From Zonotrichia leucophrys gambelii (lineage: Eukaryota > Chordata > Aves > Passeriformes > Passerellidae), in the NCBI RefSeq assembly GCF_028769735.1, contig NC_088172.1, forward strand, positions 62,465,075 through 62,529,074: a stretch of DNA of 64,000 nt, given 5' to 3'. The translations under genes were made by a program, and so were the position numbers. Numbering within the stretch: position 1 is the first letter of the stretch; every line of letters begins with the position of its first letter. The notes under the pieces are model-generated. The model was not told the origin of the DNA. It saw nothing but the letters and a program-made list of their open reading frames with translations, and searched no databases. This document shows positions 49,601-63,700 of the stretch, in pieces.

Positions 49601-49687
49601 TTTCTTTCCAAAGATTCCAAAGCCCAACAGCTGAAGGGAAGCACAGTTTTTGAAGGGAGGAAGGCTTCCCTTCAATTTAGCAGAGAC

Positions 49688-49720
49688 GCACAATGGGACG
49701 GACCAGATGCACAATGGGAC
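49688..49720 (+). repeat. Short tandem duplication (21-bp period)
   Basis: GCACAATGGGAC occurs at 49688-49699 and again at 49709-49720, a 21-bp period with divergence in the second half. Minor local duplication. Confidence 0.7.
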
Positions 49721-50786
49721 AGGCGCCAAAGGGCCTTCTATTTTCCATGGCAGCTGTTACCTACAAACCAAATTAATCAAGTCTCCCACTTTGACACTCT
49801 CTAACAAATTTTATGATGGTGGCTGAGAAACAGGGAGTGCTTTGCACTAAATGGAAACAGGAGCCCAGTGAATGGAGAGCAGTGTTGGGGGTGAGGGGAC
49901 ACAAACCTCCTTCCAGGTGCCCTGCCAGCCAGGCTGCAGCCACCAGCCCCACCCTGGGTACTGCTGGGCACTGCTTCCTTCCTGCTTTCTGAGATGGCAC
50001 TTTTGGAAGAAAACAAAGCACATCCTGTTCTGGCAGTAAGAGAAGGTCCCTGCTCCCAGCAGGGGTTTCAGCAGCACTTAGAAATGGGCTCCTGGCTCCC
50101 GTACCTCAGGTCTGAATTCACTTCCTCAGACCTAAGAGCCTACAGTGGGCTGCAATGACAAGGATATGGCCACACACACTTGTGTTCCTCCAGTGACATT
50201 CACATGTGGAGGCAGACAGCATGGGTGTGTGGCTGACAGAGGGAAGGGGTGGGAACAGCGCATGAAGGCCTCTGCACATTCTGCCTCTCACAGCCCAAAA
50301 CTTCCCATACCAGACGCAGGAAGAAAATGTTTTGCTAAACATCACCTGAAATAAGAAGTTTCAGTTCAGTGAAAAGCCATGCCTGATACACACCCAGAAA
50401 CTGGGGAACTAAAATGAGAACCAGGATGAGCTCTGGAGAGCATGTGCTGGTGATGCAGGAGGAGACTACTGCTCTTACCTCTGGTACTGAAACCACTATA
50501 CCTTTGGGAGCATTTTCTGTGCTTGTTTGAAATGTCACTTCAGCAGCCTCTGAGAATTCACACCTTTTGTTGGTAGCTGTGTCTGCTCACTCTGCCTAGC
50601 AAACTCCAAATGGCAGGGGCACTACCCACCACAGAGGTAGGATGGCTGTCTGGCAGCCTTTCAGAAACAGAAGAGCAGAGAATATTTAGAGGGACTGTTT
50701 AACTTTCTAAAGCCTGGCACCATCAGTTGGTTTCACCCAGGTGAGGCACATACTGCTGCTGTATAGACCCACCATTGCAGCAAGTT

Positions 50787-51272
50787 CACAGAATCACAGA
50801 ATTGTTTGGGTTGGAAGGGACCTCTGGTCCATCATCTAGTCCAACTCTCCTGTCACAGCAGTGTCACCTTGAGCAGATCACGCAGGAATGCATCTAGGTG
50901 GGTTTTGAATGTCTCCAGACAAGGATACTCCATGATCTCCCTGGGCAGCCTATTCCAGTGCTATGCCACCCACTACATAAAGAAGTTCTCCTGCATGTTG
51001 AGGTGGAACTTGTGTTTCAGTTTATGGCCTTTGCTCCTTGCCCTGTCACTGGGCATCACTGAAAAGAGTTTGGCACCTTCCTTTTGATACCCACCTGTGA
51101 GATATTTATACGCATTAATGAGGTCCCCTCTCAGCCTTCTCTTCTCCAGACCAAACAGGTCCAGCTCCTGCAGTCTCACCTCAAAAGAGTGATGTTCCAG
51201 ACCCCTCATTATCTTTGGTCCTCTGCTGGATCTTCTCCAGGTCCTCCTTGTTTTTCTTGTACTTGCCTTGAC
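50787..51272 (-). mobile_element. CR1 LINE, about 0.5-kb 3' fragment with ORF2 C-terminus
   Basis: Minus-strand CR1. On the + strand it begins with the inverted terminal motif CACAGAATCACAGAATTG and GGTTGGAAGGGACCTCTGG. On the minus strand, 51209-50973 is still open and encodes the standard CR1 ORF2 C-terminal sequence, including LFGLEKRRLRGDLINAYKYL, GGYQKEGAKLFSV and GHKLKHKFHLNMQENFF. It is 5'-truncated near the segment specifying the LLERVQ region and is less decayed than the 5-kb fossil, so it is a younger insertion. It is not autonomous. Confidence 0.95.
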
Positions 51273-54199
51273 CAGTCAGGTGTAGCAAGGAAATGCATAT
51301 AGGAAACAATCAGGACAGGCAGGAGGGGTTTTGCATTCACTGTGCACCACTATAAATGAACACGAGGTGCACGGCAGAAGTCCACCACACCTCATAAAAG
51401 CCCAGTGCAGCTGGATGTAAGCATGCTTCTTCCAAGTTGCTAAGAGAAAGCTGGGCAAGGGAAGCCTTGTTGTGCCTGGTCATCCTGTCATTTTCCAGGA
51501 TGTGGAAGTGGTGGTGGTCATGGATGCTGCTATCTGCAGCTCTGTTTCCTGATGGCATTAGGATGCTTAGCAATCCTGGGATCTAATTTTCCTCCAGCAG
51601 GTAACAGATGACCATGTAGGTGAAATCCAGCTTAAATGGAGCTGGGAAGATGCTCTGTAGGAGGAGCCTGTGGTTGGCAGGAGATACAGTGACACTTTAA
51701 CTCCCTAGGGTATTGTCAAAGCTGACAGAGCACCAAGCTGGTGTAGTTAAAGGAAAGTAAGGCCTTTGTAGCTTTAGGTCTAACATCCTACACAGGCACA
51801 CTAACGACTGTGATGCTTTTAATCCTTCTGAAAAAAGCTGATGCACTTGAAATTCCCTGAGCTACTGGAGTAGAAAACCTAATGCTGCTCCTGGTGCTGC
51901 AGGGGAGCCTGCTCCTGGGCATTTTTGGAGACTGACATCCACAGCAGCCATGTGCTTTAAGCAGCCTGAAGGAGCTTTCTTGTGTGCTCAGTAAATGCCA
52001 GACAGACAGGTTCAGTTCATTGCCACATCCTACAGGTGTGACAGGTGCCCTCCAAACCCAGGAGATAACCCCTGAGGGTTAATGCTCTCCCCCAGTTCCT
52101 GCCCAGCCATAGTCCATATCTGTGCATTTGGATGAAGAGCAGCTGTGTATTTGAGGATGTTCAAACCTTGTATCTCCTGCATTCATGCTTTTTAAGAAAT
52201 CCTCTCTTACAGCCATACATATAAATAGAGTAGATTTGTGCCTTCCTCGGTCTGCCTTCTTCAGGATAAAAGAGGTGCAATCAGGAGAACTGAGAGGGTT
52301 TCTGTGGCAAGGCAAGGAAAATTCTTCAGTTTATGGTTCATTACAAAGCTCCTGAAAATTAAACTATTTTTCATATGTAATGAACTGTGCATGTCCTGCA
52401 CAGCAATAAAAATATCAAAAGTAGTACTAAGAGCTAATGTGGGCCATAAATACCAACTTGTATTTGTAATATTTTCATAGGGCCATTATAACTGAAATAT
52501 AAATTGAGTTTTTATTTTAAACATTTAATATTAATCAAATGGTTATGAAAGTATATAACAAACATCTGTGACATACTCACGGCCTAAATAATAAAAATTA
52601 AATGGGTGATGAATTCTTGTGAAAATTTAATTTGCAAAAGAAAGAACATTGCATTAATAAGACATAATTATATCATCAAATATTTACCATTATTTGCTGG
52701 AATCCATTTTATTTTTATTTTACACAATAAAACAATGGCTACATAAAGCAGTAGGCTGGGACCCATCCAAACACTCTTTGTCCCCCCCATGTTGAACAGG
52801 AAATATGCTTCTAACTCAGGTTTTGCAGCTTTGTTTCACTGCTTTCCTATAACAAATGCTGCATTTAGAATCCTGGCATCTCTTTTTTGTTGCACCAGTA
52901 AATGATTTCACCCCACATCTCTAAAGAGAATAAATAAAGTGGTTCCAAATTCTTTTGCAGACGTGGGTGAACAACATTGGCTGTCTGCTGGGTGCTGTCA
53001 CACAGCAACTACCTTCACTTCTTCAAGGAACAGTGGCGTTTCTCCCCACAGAAGCAGTGAGAAGACAAAATCAAGCTGAGACTGTCAAGCTGATGTCCCC
53101 TTCCACCCAACAGCACAACTGAGGCTGCTGTCAGGGGTGCATTTACCAGAGGGTGACACCAACTGATGGCCATAGCCCTGAACTCAGTGTTTATTCCTAG
53201 TCATGTGCTACGGTGTGTTTCCTGCCTACAGGGCTGCTGGCTGAAAGGATTAGGACCTTTGCTAAGATGCTCCTGCAGAGGTGTAGGATCCTGATGGGAT
53301 TTCCATGCAAACAAGGCATGCCCTGAGCCTCTGGGCAGGGTCAGTGATGAAAGGACAGCCCAGGTTGGAGCATCAGCCTTTTGAACCAAAGCTCTAGGTT
53401 TCAGGATGGTTGTTTTTCTATCAGGTTTTGCAAGGCACAGTCACTGCTACCCAGTTTTGTGCTGCACTTATTTTAGACAGCCCTTGCTCAGCTCAGCCAA
53501 TGCTGAGAGACTCAGAGGGTTCTTTGGGGTTTTTTAGGTTAATTTGGAAACTTCACTGATTATACACCTGCCAGCATAATTTACACCTCTGAGGATTGGG
53601 TTGATTAGAGAATCAGTGTGAATGATTTATTTTATTCATTGAAGGCAGGGCTGTGAGTGTGCTGCAACCTGCGACTGAACTGATATTTCCTTTAATTGTT
53701 CAGCTGGGTCCCTGGCGAGCATGAGCTGAAGCTGCACAAACTGGCTCAGCAAACATTTCTGGTAGTCTGACCTTCAGCAGCCCTGCTGAGCCAAACCAAT
53801 CCCCTCTTGTCTTCTAGCTGCAAGCTTGTGGTTCAACACTCTCATGAGTGCACTCTGCACATGGGAGCAGCTTTTTGGCTGAGGATGGAGGCAAGAGGCC
53901 CTCATGCCTGGTGCTGGTAGCAACAAGAGGCTGAGCATGGGACAATGTGCATTACCTCCTTTTTTCAGGGCACTGCTGTTACCCAGGTGCCACCCAGGTG
54001 TCAAGCCCATGTCTTTTCTGTCTCTTGGGCAAGAGTGCTCACTGTACTAGAGAGGCTGAAGGGAAGGGGGAACAGCAAGTAAGCAGACAGTGCTGGATAG
54101 TGCTGCTATTATTTATATTGTTATTGAGGAGCGTAATGGAATAGAAAGTACATTGTAAAATCGGTGAGTTCCTCCAGGTGGGGAAGCACAATTTGCAAG
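51273..54199. other. Gene-free stretch with an AT-rich candidate element
   Basis: 52440-52745 is strongly AT-rich, complex rather than simple-repeat sequence, and stands out from its flanks. 53530-53760 is another complex, repeat-free segment. No coding signal. Confidence 0.5.
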
Positions 54200-54770
54200 C
54201 ACTTTGTAGGGCTGGAAGTCAAAATGGTCTTGGCAAATGGGAGAAACTGTCTGAGATCAATAAAGTGAAATTCAATACAGGGGAGTGCTCAGCACACACT
54301 TAGAAGGAGGACTCAAACACGGAATGATGCTGTGGAAAAGTGCCAGGCTGGCAGCAGCAGAGCAGAGGGGTCTGGGCGAGGGGCAAGGCAGATACACAGA
54401 AGACAGAGGCATGGAATGGAGAAGGGGCCAAGTGGGAGGTGCCAGAGGTCATGCCAGATGTGGGTTTGGGGAAATCACCATTTTTCCCTCATCAAGACAG
54501 AGCTGGGCAGAGAACAGCATTGTGCTGGATGATGCTGGTGAACGTGGAACAGAGAGGGGCACAGTGGTAGTCTGGAAGACCTGGCTAACAAGGAGACATT
54601 GAAAGAACTGGTTTATTCAGGATGGACGACTGGAGGATGAGGGCAGATGTGGCAGCATGTCAAATATCTAAGGACTGCCATTAGACCAACTAGTTTTCAG
54701 GTAGGCAGAGAAGTTGAGTCTTTCTCAGTCAGAGTGAGCTGGGTTACAGCTAGAGAAAAACATGCTGTGA
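54200..54770 (+). mobile_element. Degenerate CR1-like LINE fragment
   Basis: Sense-oriented old CR1 remnant. It shows AATGGGAGAAACTGTCTGAG, GATCAATAAAGTGAAATTCA, ACTTAGAAGGAGGACTCAAA and, further on, GAAAGAACTGGTTTATTCAG and CAAATATCTAAGGACTGCC. These correspond in order to the CR1 ORF2 region encoding the LKEL-LFS...KYL segment. Internal deletions and stops make it non-coding, and the borders are approximate. Confidence 0.68.
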
Positions 54771-57700
54771 GCAGCAAGTGAGGTGAGCCCCGGCTGAGGG
54801 CTGTTCCTGTCACCAAAGATATTCTCAAAAGGTTAAACACACATCAGTCGGGAATATCAGCTAGAAAGAGAGGGAAGGGGAGGGAAATAGGAGCTGGATG
54901 GTCTCTTGAGCCATACATGTCCAGGACTGCTGTGATTCAGATTGGGACAGTGCCCAAAATGTGTCTGGTGAATTCCACACGTGCCCAGAGTGACTCCTAA
55001 TGTTGTCCTAAAATGGTGCTTGATTTTAGCAGAGAGGTCATACCTCCTATAAAATGTGATATTTAGGGTATCAACAGCATTTGTATCCCCAAAAGCACAG
55101 GTCAGATTTTTCATATTTGAAATTATTTTCTACAACCCTACATCAAGCCTGGCTGAGTTTTACACTCAGATCAAAGTTTCTCTACTGGCATGACTACAAT
55201 GCTGGCAATGCCAAAGCTAACATATAAGACAAATTGTATGATAAGTCACATGAAATATTGTTTCATCTATATCCAGCACTAATACTGTAAGATATAGAAT
55301 AGTAACCTCCTTCCTCAAAAATAAAATGAGAAATGCCAAAAAAAGAGGTGCCAGGAAGAAAGCAGAAGCACTTCAGCATTGTGCTGGGCATTAGCTTAAC
55401 TAGGAAATGGGGGGTGAGGATAAGCTGAGTGAAGCTGATGTTCAGAATAGTTCAAGTTAGCTGGTGATATAGTAAAGAAAGACTGCTATTTCAGGCATGG
55501 TCTGGTTAATCATCATGAGGGTTAGGTACAATAGACTCAGGGATGTTGGAGCAAGGAGGATGTGTTTAGACTAGGGAAAAAAATGTTTTCAGGTGTTGTA
55601 ATTTCAGGTTCAGCTAAATTCACTCACCTTTTCTACCTTTGATTGTAGATGTACCCTATGGGACCTTCGGCAGCCTGAACTGTGCTGTGTTGGATAACCT
55701 TTGTCTTTTCCCCCTAAAGATGGGTCAGAAGTAGCATTCATATGTTCTGTACATTGAACTATTTATTATATATTTAAAGAGTCAGATCTTCTGGCAGGAA
55801 AGATAGCTCAAACAGAGAGAAAAGTGCACATTGTGATTGCGTGGTGAAAAAAACCAAACCAAAAGGAAAATCAGGTTTTGCTACCAGTTGTCCCTGCTTG
55901 TAAGCTGCCTGTGCCTGCCGCTAGGTGGTAACTCCCTGGCTTGCTCGTGTTTCCTGTCACCCACCATGGTCCCTGTGCTATTTCTTGCTCTGTTTCCCCA
56001 GCTGGCTGGGTTGTGCACCAGTGCCTTTTATGGCAGGGCAGGCAAGGCCGGGCCTTCAGCTGTGTCCCCAGCCTCTCGTGCTCCCGGGCCAGGCTGTGGG
56101 GCACAGGGAGGGTATATTTAGCTCGCCAAGGAGGAGGGCTCCAGCATGACATCAGCCTGGCTGGCTCCTTGCAGCCAGGCCACGCTCTACCGCCTGTCCT
56201 ACACCCTTGGCACTGGTGCCTGGCGCCGCCCTGGTCACCCGCTCCCGCTCCGGCCTGCTGACGCAGGATCCGGCCAAACTGCGAAAACAAATGGCTGCGT
56301 GCCCACGTGCTGTGCTGAGCACAGGGCAAGAGCCAGGGCAAGCCTGTCACTCACCCACTGCTGTTTGGCAGCACCGGTGGGTATCAGCACGGGTTGGGAA
56401 TTTCAGTCCCTGCCTATCTCCAGTGACAGGCCCCAGTGCCCCCGACACGCTCTGGCTGAGCGCGGCGTTTATCGCTAGTTATTCCAGGGCTGGGAGCTCG
56501 GGGGCTCACAGTTCTGCAGTCACAAGGAACACACATTCCTCTGGGTTTATCCTTCCCACTTCACTGTGAGCAGCGTGACAGGAATGGTGATTCCAGCCTC
56601 TCTGGTGTGGTGAGCTGTGGGCACCCACCCCTTGGCGCAAGGCAGATGAGCCCCAGATTGTTTCAGCTCCCCAGGCTGGAGGTTTTCCCCTCTGTTTGGC
56701 AGCCGGGAGCCATGTCTGACAGCCAGAATTTTCTCCCTCCCTGCAATCAGGGCTTCAGCAGATGTTAGGGCTATCTACTGGTCCTTAACTGCAAAAGGGG
56801 TCTGGCCCTTCCAAAGGAGCTGAACACAGGCAGTGAAACGTACACTTTGTGTTTTTGAGATTAATGAGGCTTCGTTCACATGTGACACAGATGGCTGGAT
56901 TTTTGGCAGTGCTCAGCACCTATGACTACTACCCCATTCACTCAGAGCATGCTGGCACGCAGAGCTCTGGAAAATTAGGCCATGTTTCTCCAGTGTAAAA
57001 GGCTTGTTGGTGTGTGGGATATCAAATGTGTAAAATTATTTTCACTCTGCTTCTTAATAACAATAAAAGGATGAGTCATAATTACTTTCTGAGAATATTA
57101 AAATTCTAGACATGATGCGTCTTACACCGTACAGTGAATCTCTACAGCACAATGTATTAAATGCTCCCCTTTATTACAGAATAGTGATGTCTAATAACTC
57201 CCAAGCTCAAGTTTCACTGCAGTATTTATAATGCACATCCATAATAACATTTTCCCATTTAGCAGTCTGGGGCAGGTGCCACAATGTGTTGTACAGCACG
57301 GGTGCAAATAATGAGATAGGGTGATGTCATTGTATAGCATTCCTCCTAAGGGAGCTAAAAATACTCTCTCCCTCTTTCTCACCTTTCATCATTGCCTGCT
57401 TCTTCCCGCCTGATGCTTTTGCACCCGTTTCCATGGTAACAGCTTCTATTGTAGCCCAGACCCTCATGCAGATGTTGTCATTGATCCAACACCTTGCGGC
57501 AGCTTTGATGGCGCATTGTCTTCTTGTTTCCCACTTTCCTGTCTCTGTTCTCCCCCAGAAAGGATGGGTTGGGGGTGCTTCCTCCTGCTCAGGGCCTTTG
57601 ATCTGAAGGAGGAGAAGGGAGAAAGTCATCGATTCAGCTTTATTACAAATTGTAATCCTTCCCGGAGGGCTTTCTGAGAGCTAAAATAATATGCCATGGA

Positions 57701-60700
57701 ACCAGTTACAGGTTTGCTTGTGTGGTTGTTAAAATGGGTGCCTTGAAAAAAACCCCAACCAATAGAGGAGTCAAGAATGATTAGCATTGGAAGGCCACAA
57801 TTAAAATCTCTCTCTGACAGAGCATGGAAAACTGCTTTGCTGGGGGATGCTGCTGCTTTACTGCTTGCACAGTCTGATCAGAGTATTTATTTTTTTTTTT
57901 TGGCCATTTTCTTTCTTCTGCTTTTTTTTCCCTTGCTAAGTGCCTGGGGAAGTTTCCACATTTTGGCTGTGTTCATTGTTCAGGCTCTCCCCACCCAGGC
58001 TTGTCACTCCCGCTTGGCTTGAAGGGAAAGGGAGGGAGGCAGCAGAGCTGTGCTAGAAAAGCTGCACCATGGATTACTGCTGAAATGAAATGTAGCTGTA
58101 AGGGAAAAAAAAGCAGAGAACAAGGAAATTCTGCTTAATCACCTATTGTCTGCAGTTGTTTTGCATTCTTCACCTGTCACTCCTTGCTGGAGTCGGACGT
58201 TTTTCTCCTGATGATGAGAACCTGACAGACGGATGGTAATGAATGTGTAACTGAAAACCTGGGCTTTTGCATCTGCATTATTTATTCACCTAAAGCAAGA
58301 ACTGCTCTATATTTAGTGTATGATGTCAGGCGCCTTGTTTGCATCCTTAGAAATTGGCAGGGAGCCACATCTCACATGACATATGAAATCACTGATAAAT
58401 GCTTCTTTTCACTGAAAGAAAAACAGCTTAATAAATGCAGCTCTTTTCTGCTTTCATCTCTTCCCTCCCCAGCACGCTCCCTTCCCCTTCTGGGATTTGT
58501 CTCTCCGTGGCAGAGCTCAGCAGCATCTGTGAAGTGGAAATGAGCAGGCAGTGCAGCAGATCAAAATGAGGCCGTGGGTAAGCTCGGGAAGTTGCTGCCC
58601 TCCCAAGCCCCCCTCTCCTCCGCCCTCGCAAGTCCTGGGGCTCTGCCAAAGAACTAGCCAAGCTGGGCGGAAAGGAAAGCAGGGAGAGAGGGAGAGCCTC
58701 CTCCTCCACCCAGCACAGGCTTTGTGGGGATGCTGGTATTCCTGGTATGTAATGAGTTTCAGTCGGGTTTTAGCAGGCAGGGAGCAGGGGACAGGCCGGG
58801 TCCCACGTGCATTGGTGGGTGCAGAAAGGGCACTGTGACCAATAAATACCAGCAGTTTTCTACCTTGAACACATCTTCAGCGCAAGTGTCCAGCAACAAC
58901 CTTACATTTGTGCTTTCACAGGGGAAATGCAGCCAGAGCATTTTCCTGGCATTGCTGCAAAGCCAAGGACTGGGAAAAATAGCAAGATTTATGTATAAAA
59001 ATATAGGTTTGAGTGCCAGAACTTCATCTGCCATTAGCTGGCAGGGCTCCACTGAATTTCCATGCACCAGTTCAGGCCATTTCAGAGTCTGATTCTTAAT
59101 TCAAACATGGCAGAAGTCAGGAGAGTGAAGAAGACCAGTACAGCTCCTAGCTCACTGTCCTGCTCATCCCAACACCTTAGGGCTAGTTTTCCTAAGCTGG
59201 CAGGTGCTATGGTTCCACAGCCTATTTTGACTTTCCATAGTAGCAGTGATAGGACCTGTAGGGAGCTGCAAATGTAGCATCAACAGATCCCAAGGTTACA
59301 ATCTGGGGCCTGAGTGGGAGGCTGCCTCAGATAAAGAGCACAGCTTGCCATGGGGCCTCAGCAGCACCAAGTCATTACATGAGAAATAAATTTAAAATAG
59401 GCTGGCTGACCCATAGAAACAGTCAGTCTGTTTACTTCAGAAAGCATTTCTTGCAGTGAACAAAAGCAGTTAGTGCGAAGTCAAAGATCTCTCCCCAGCA
59501 TTTCTCTACCACGGTTCAGCATCACTGCTGCTGATGCAGACCCAGAGAGAAGCAGAAGAGGAAAGACAGCCTTGCTGCAGAGCTGCTGTGCTGCAGATGA
59601 ATGACTTTTCCTATTAAACGAGCCCATTCAGGCTTCCGCTCCACAGCCATTTACTTGATGGGCTTGAACAATAATGAATCAGGATTAAAAAAACCTGCCC
59701 CTGAGAAATTCAGGCTGCCTCAGCAAATGGGATCAAATAAAGTTGGTAGTATCATGTGGCCTGCTAATATTCAGAAATGACATCAGTGTATCCTGAGCTT
59801 ATTCAAACCAGCATTTTGCTTTGGTTTGTTGAATACGGCGACCTAGAGGTTAAGCATGAGAGAGACATTTGAGAGGAATTTAACAGAGAAAGGTGGGGAC
59901 AGAGCACAAAAGGAAATTCTTTCAAGAACTTTAGCATAAAATGTCCTCCATAAAGGAATATGTGTGACAAGGTTTTAGATGAGACAGTTGTCCTCCCAGG
60001 AAAAACATCATGAAGTTGTTACACAGAAACTCATAAAAATAAAAATAAAAATTAAAAAAAAAAGTCATCTAATGCCACAAGATGATATCTCAATAGTCCC
60101 AGATGTTCTGTGTTCTGGGAAAAAGGAGGAAAGATTACTCTCAGAAATTCACCCTGTGTTGGCACGATACTCAAGGAAACTTGGAGTGAGTTTGTAAAAT
60201 ATAGAAAGATGCTGCTCCTTGGAGTAATGTAGGCAGCATCTATAAATAGCTAGCTGTCATTTCCAAAGGCTGAATGAAGCCTGATGGCCCATACTGGGCA
60301 GGAAACAGTACAAGAGCTGCCACGGGTCTGGGAATTAGAAAATGTGCATTTATTCTTGATCATGTAATGCCTTTTTTGTATGATATCAGGAGATCCCAAC
60401 AGCTGTCTGCCTCCATTCCTCTCAGTAACACTGGAAAATCACCTCCTCCTTCCCCCCAAGGTCATGATCCTCACATGTTAAAAAGCTGAGGGCTTGGGTG
60501 GTCCCTTGCTGTACCTCCAGCAGCTTGCTCGGTGTCAGATACTTAGCTCCCTGTCTGGGCTTCAGCCATAGCCATGTGGCTAGTTCAGAGCAGCTGCCTA
60601 TACCTGCACCAAGCCTTGCAGAATTGCCACTCACCATTAATGCTCTGGAAAGCTGCAAGGAGCTCACCTCGTGGTGCCTGGACAAAATTTTTTGTAGCAG

Positions 60701-63700
60701 TGTTATAGCTGAGAGACCATGGTGGAAATATGGGGAAGGGAAGAGGAGCCCCACTAATGAGAGGAAGCTGCTGAGCCTCCCAAAAAGATGCTGAAGGGAC
60801 ATGGGTAGCTGGGCCCTTGTGTCTGCTGCCACTCTGGCACTGGCAGTCATCTCCCAGGGAGTCACAGTCAGTGCAGTCCTCACTGCAGCTGAGGCAGGTG
60901 GAAAGGGAAGCAAAGGTGAAAATGGTGAAGCAGCTTTTTTAACACATTACCCCCAAAATGCCCACTGTGATCAGACCTCACTTCCTTTGAGTGCAGAATG
61001 GAAGTGTGGCTGAGACAGAGAGCTGGGGGACAGGAGCAATGGCTGTGGCATCTCCCTGCTTGTTCCTGGTCATCTTAAAAGTCACATGTGCAAGGGAAAA
61101 GACAAGAACTGCCTGGGATGCAGCAGGGATGAAGAGCTTTAACCTGCACCTGGAGGTATGGGAGGGGCCTTGCCAGGGTCTGGAGCTGATCTAGTGTAGC
61201 TTGCACTGTCAAGTTTCCTACCACCGGCTGTAGGCCAGCATCACAGTTATGTGACATGCAGACACAGCTCTCAAACACCTAAGCCAGTTTTAGATCACAC
61301 CTTTTATTATTTTGGTAGGTGTTTCCATAGAGGTTCTCATTTCAGTGTATTAGTCCCCTGTTTCACTGCAACTTGTGTTCTGAGTGTGACTTCAGCATCA
61401 TTTAGCAGCCAAGAAAATGAGGTGAGAGAAGGCTGAACTGACAGCAGGCTGGGGTAGCAGGGACATTGTCACATGGCCCTATGCAGATGAAAGTCCACTG
61501 GGGGTGGGGGGACTAAATCAAGAAAGCTGTGATTAGTTTTTTCCCCTCTGGTGAAAGCTGGGAGATAACTTGCAAAGCTTTGCTCATGAGGTGACAGAGA
61601 GGTGTCCAGCAGATACAGCCTTTGTATCTTTTCAGCAGCTCCCTGGAGCATGAAACTGCTCTTTCCAGGCTGAAGCCGTCAGGAAGGGCATCTTATGCTT
61701 GCCATTTTTGATGAGAGGATTTAAGGGCCATCCAGGAGAGGACCCAACTCTAAACCCACAAGCAATCAATTTGTTTTGATGCTCTGAAATTGCTGTACTA
61801 AACCAAGAAAGATGGATCAAATTATAGGACATGAGCAGCAGAGTTGGGTGGTTAAGGCAGATACGGTGAGTCTCTCTCTGTGACATAAGCTCTCTGGTAC
61901 ATACCTTTCTCTTTGGCCCACAGCAGTTGCATTTCAAGGCCTGCTAATGTGGATCAGTGATAGAGCAATTCTCTTACAGAGGGTCAAAAGCACTTCTTAC
62001 TCATTTTCATACATTTTTTTAACATAGCAGTAAGCTGTGTTTTTACTTCTCAAGCAAAAGGCAAGTTGCTTTGGTAATTTATCTTCATCTAGTCTTTTGC
62101 TTCACGTGAAGTTGCAAATGAGAAGAGTATCTGCATATCCTTTAAGTTCCTAAACCCAAAGCATTTAGTAAGAAATAAGCCATTAGTGACCTGCCATTCC
62201 TTTGCATCCAGAACCATTTCCAGCTGAAACCCTGACAAAGGAATGATTCAAAGAGGTTTAATGAAGATTTTCTCAGAATATCTAGTCAGATGGATTTCAC
62301 AAGTGCACTCTGTTTGCCATCAGACAAATATGATATATATTACATTCACCTTTACCCATAAACCAATCGAATGAGGCTTCATCAAAGAAAGTACCCTTCT
62401 CATCATGCTTTTTACTGGCAATAGAGCTATGCCCAGAAGCACTCTGCAGTAAGTCTTTTTCTTGTAAATACCCACAGGCTTATTGTTCACCCTCCCTCAT
62501 TCAGAACCTGGTGGGCATGTAGGAAGGGGAACAGCAGTTCCACACAGTTGTTGGTTCTGGTAGCTGGGGAGTCTTCCTTACACTGAACTAGGGAAGAGAA
62601 ACAGCTTACTTCCCCCACACTTTTGGAACTCAGCCTTAATTGCAAATGTGATGTCCTTCAATGTAATCAGTTATTCCCTTGTTCTGAGCTCCCCTAAGTG
62701 CCTGATTGACCTTCACTGTCCCTCCAGCTCTTTGTCCCTCCTGGCAACAGATAAGATAAAACCTGTCAATGTGTTGGAGAGCCCTAACAGATCTTTCCTG
62801 TGTGCATTACATTGTGGTTGCTCCCTGACATTGTGTTGCTCACTTGTCCAAATTTGTCTCTGATTGATGGGAGCTAGGAGAGGTTGTTTTAACAGACATG
62901 GCAGCCCCGTAACATGGGGAAAGACAGGGTCAGCTTAGGCTTACCAGTGTAAGAAATGAAGGGTGAAGCAGTCACCTTCTGCACCTTTACTGCATGTGGT
63001 GTTTCATGTCCCTTTCCCTATATCTTACCTGCTGGTGAACAGAGAAGGTGAAACAGGACTTGCCAGAGTTTCCTTCCCTTTCTCTTTTGCCTACTTCTCA
63101 GCTTCATTTCATCTGCCTTTCTGCTCTTTCCTGCTCTTGTCCTTCTCATACCTCTTCATTAGCTCTTTCCTAATTGAGACCGTAAACCCCATCTCTTCAC
63201 ACTGGTCATGCCACTACTGTGATATTTACAAATCCTTTTTTTGTCCCTTCTGCTTCCTTGTTCCTTTTATTGTCTTTATGGTCTCTCTTGAGATAGCTCT
63301 TCAGGTCAAGGACCGCCTCACAGTTCAGACCTGTGCAATGCCTTGCCAAGTGTTGCTCCAGTTCTGCTTGGCTGCAGCAGACAATGGAAACCTCACATGC
63401 ATCCCAATGCTACCAAGCTCCTGAGCTCCCCTTTGCAGACTGAATCTGCTACTGGACTTTGTCACCTGGCAGGGCAGTGAAGTGAGCTGTTTGTGCCTTG
63501 TGACTGCTTGGCAGGAGCCTTTCCTTCCTGCTGCCAGATAGGAATAGGGTTAGGTGCTCATTTCCAGGATCATCTGATGGGCACCCCTTCACAACCCAAC
63601 AACCAAACCAAATTCCAAAGAGCAGGGCAGTTGCTGAACTCCTGGAAGCAGCTGTAGGAGAACATGTTGTGGCTTTGTCCACAAGCTGGAGCGGCCTTTG

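Larger units (their letters stand above)
40241..50786. other. Gene-free stretch with small repeats and AT-rich candidate elements
   Basis: Holds the T29 run, the 32-bp and 21-bp duplications, and repeat-free segments that look like candidate conserved non-coding DNA (43690-43840 and 47090-47350). No frame has a recognisable product. Confidence 0.5.

Noticed and set aside
50973..51209. 78-codon minus-strand frame as a host gene
   Set aside because: It is the C-terminal part of CR1 ORF2 in a truncated LINE copy.
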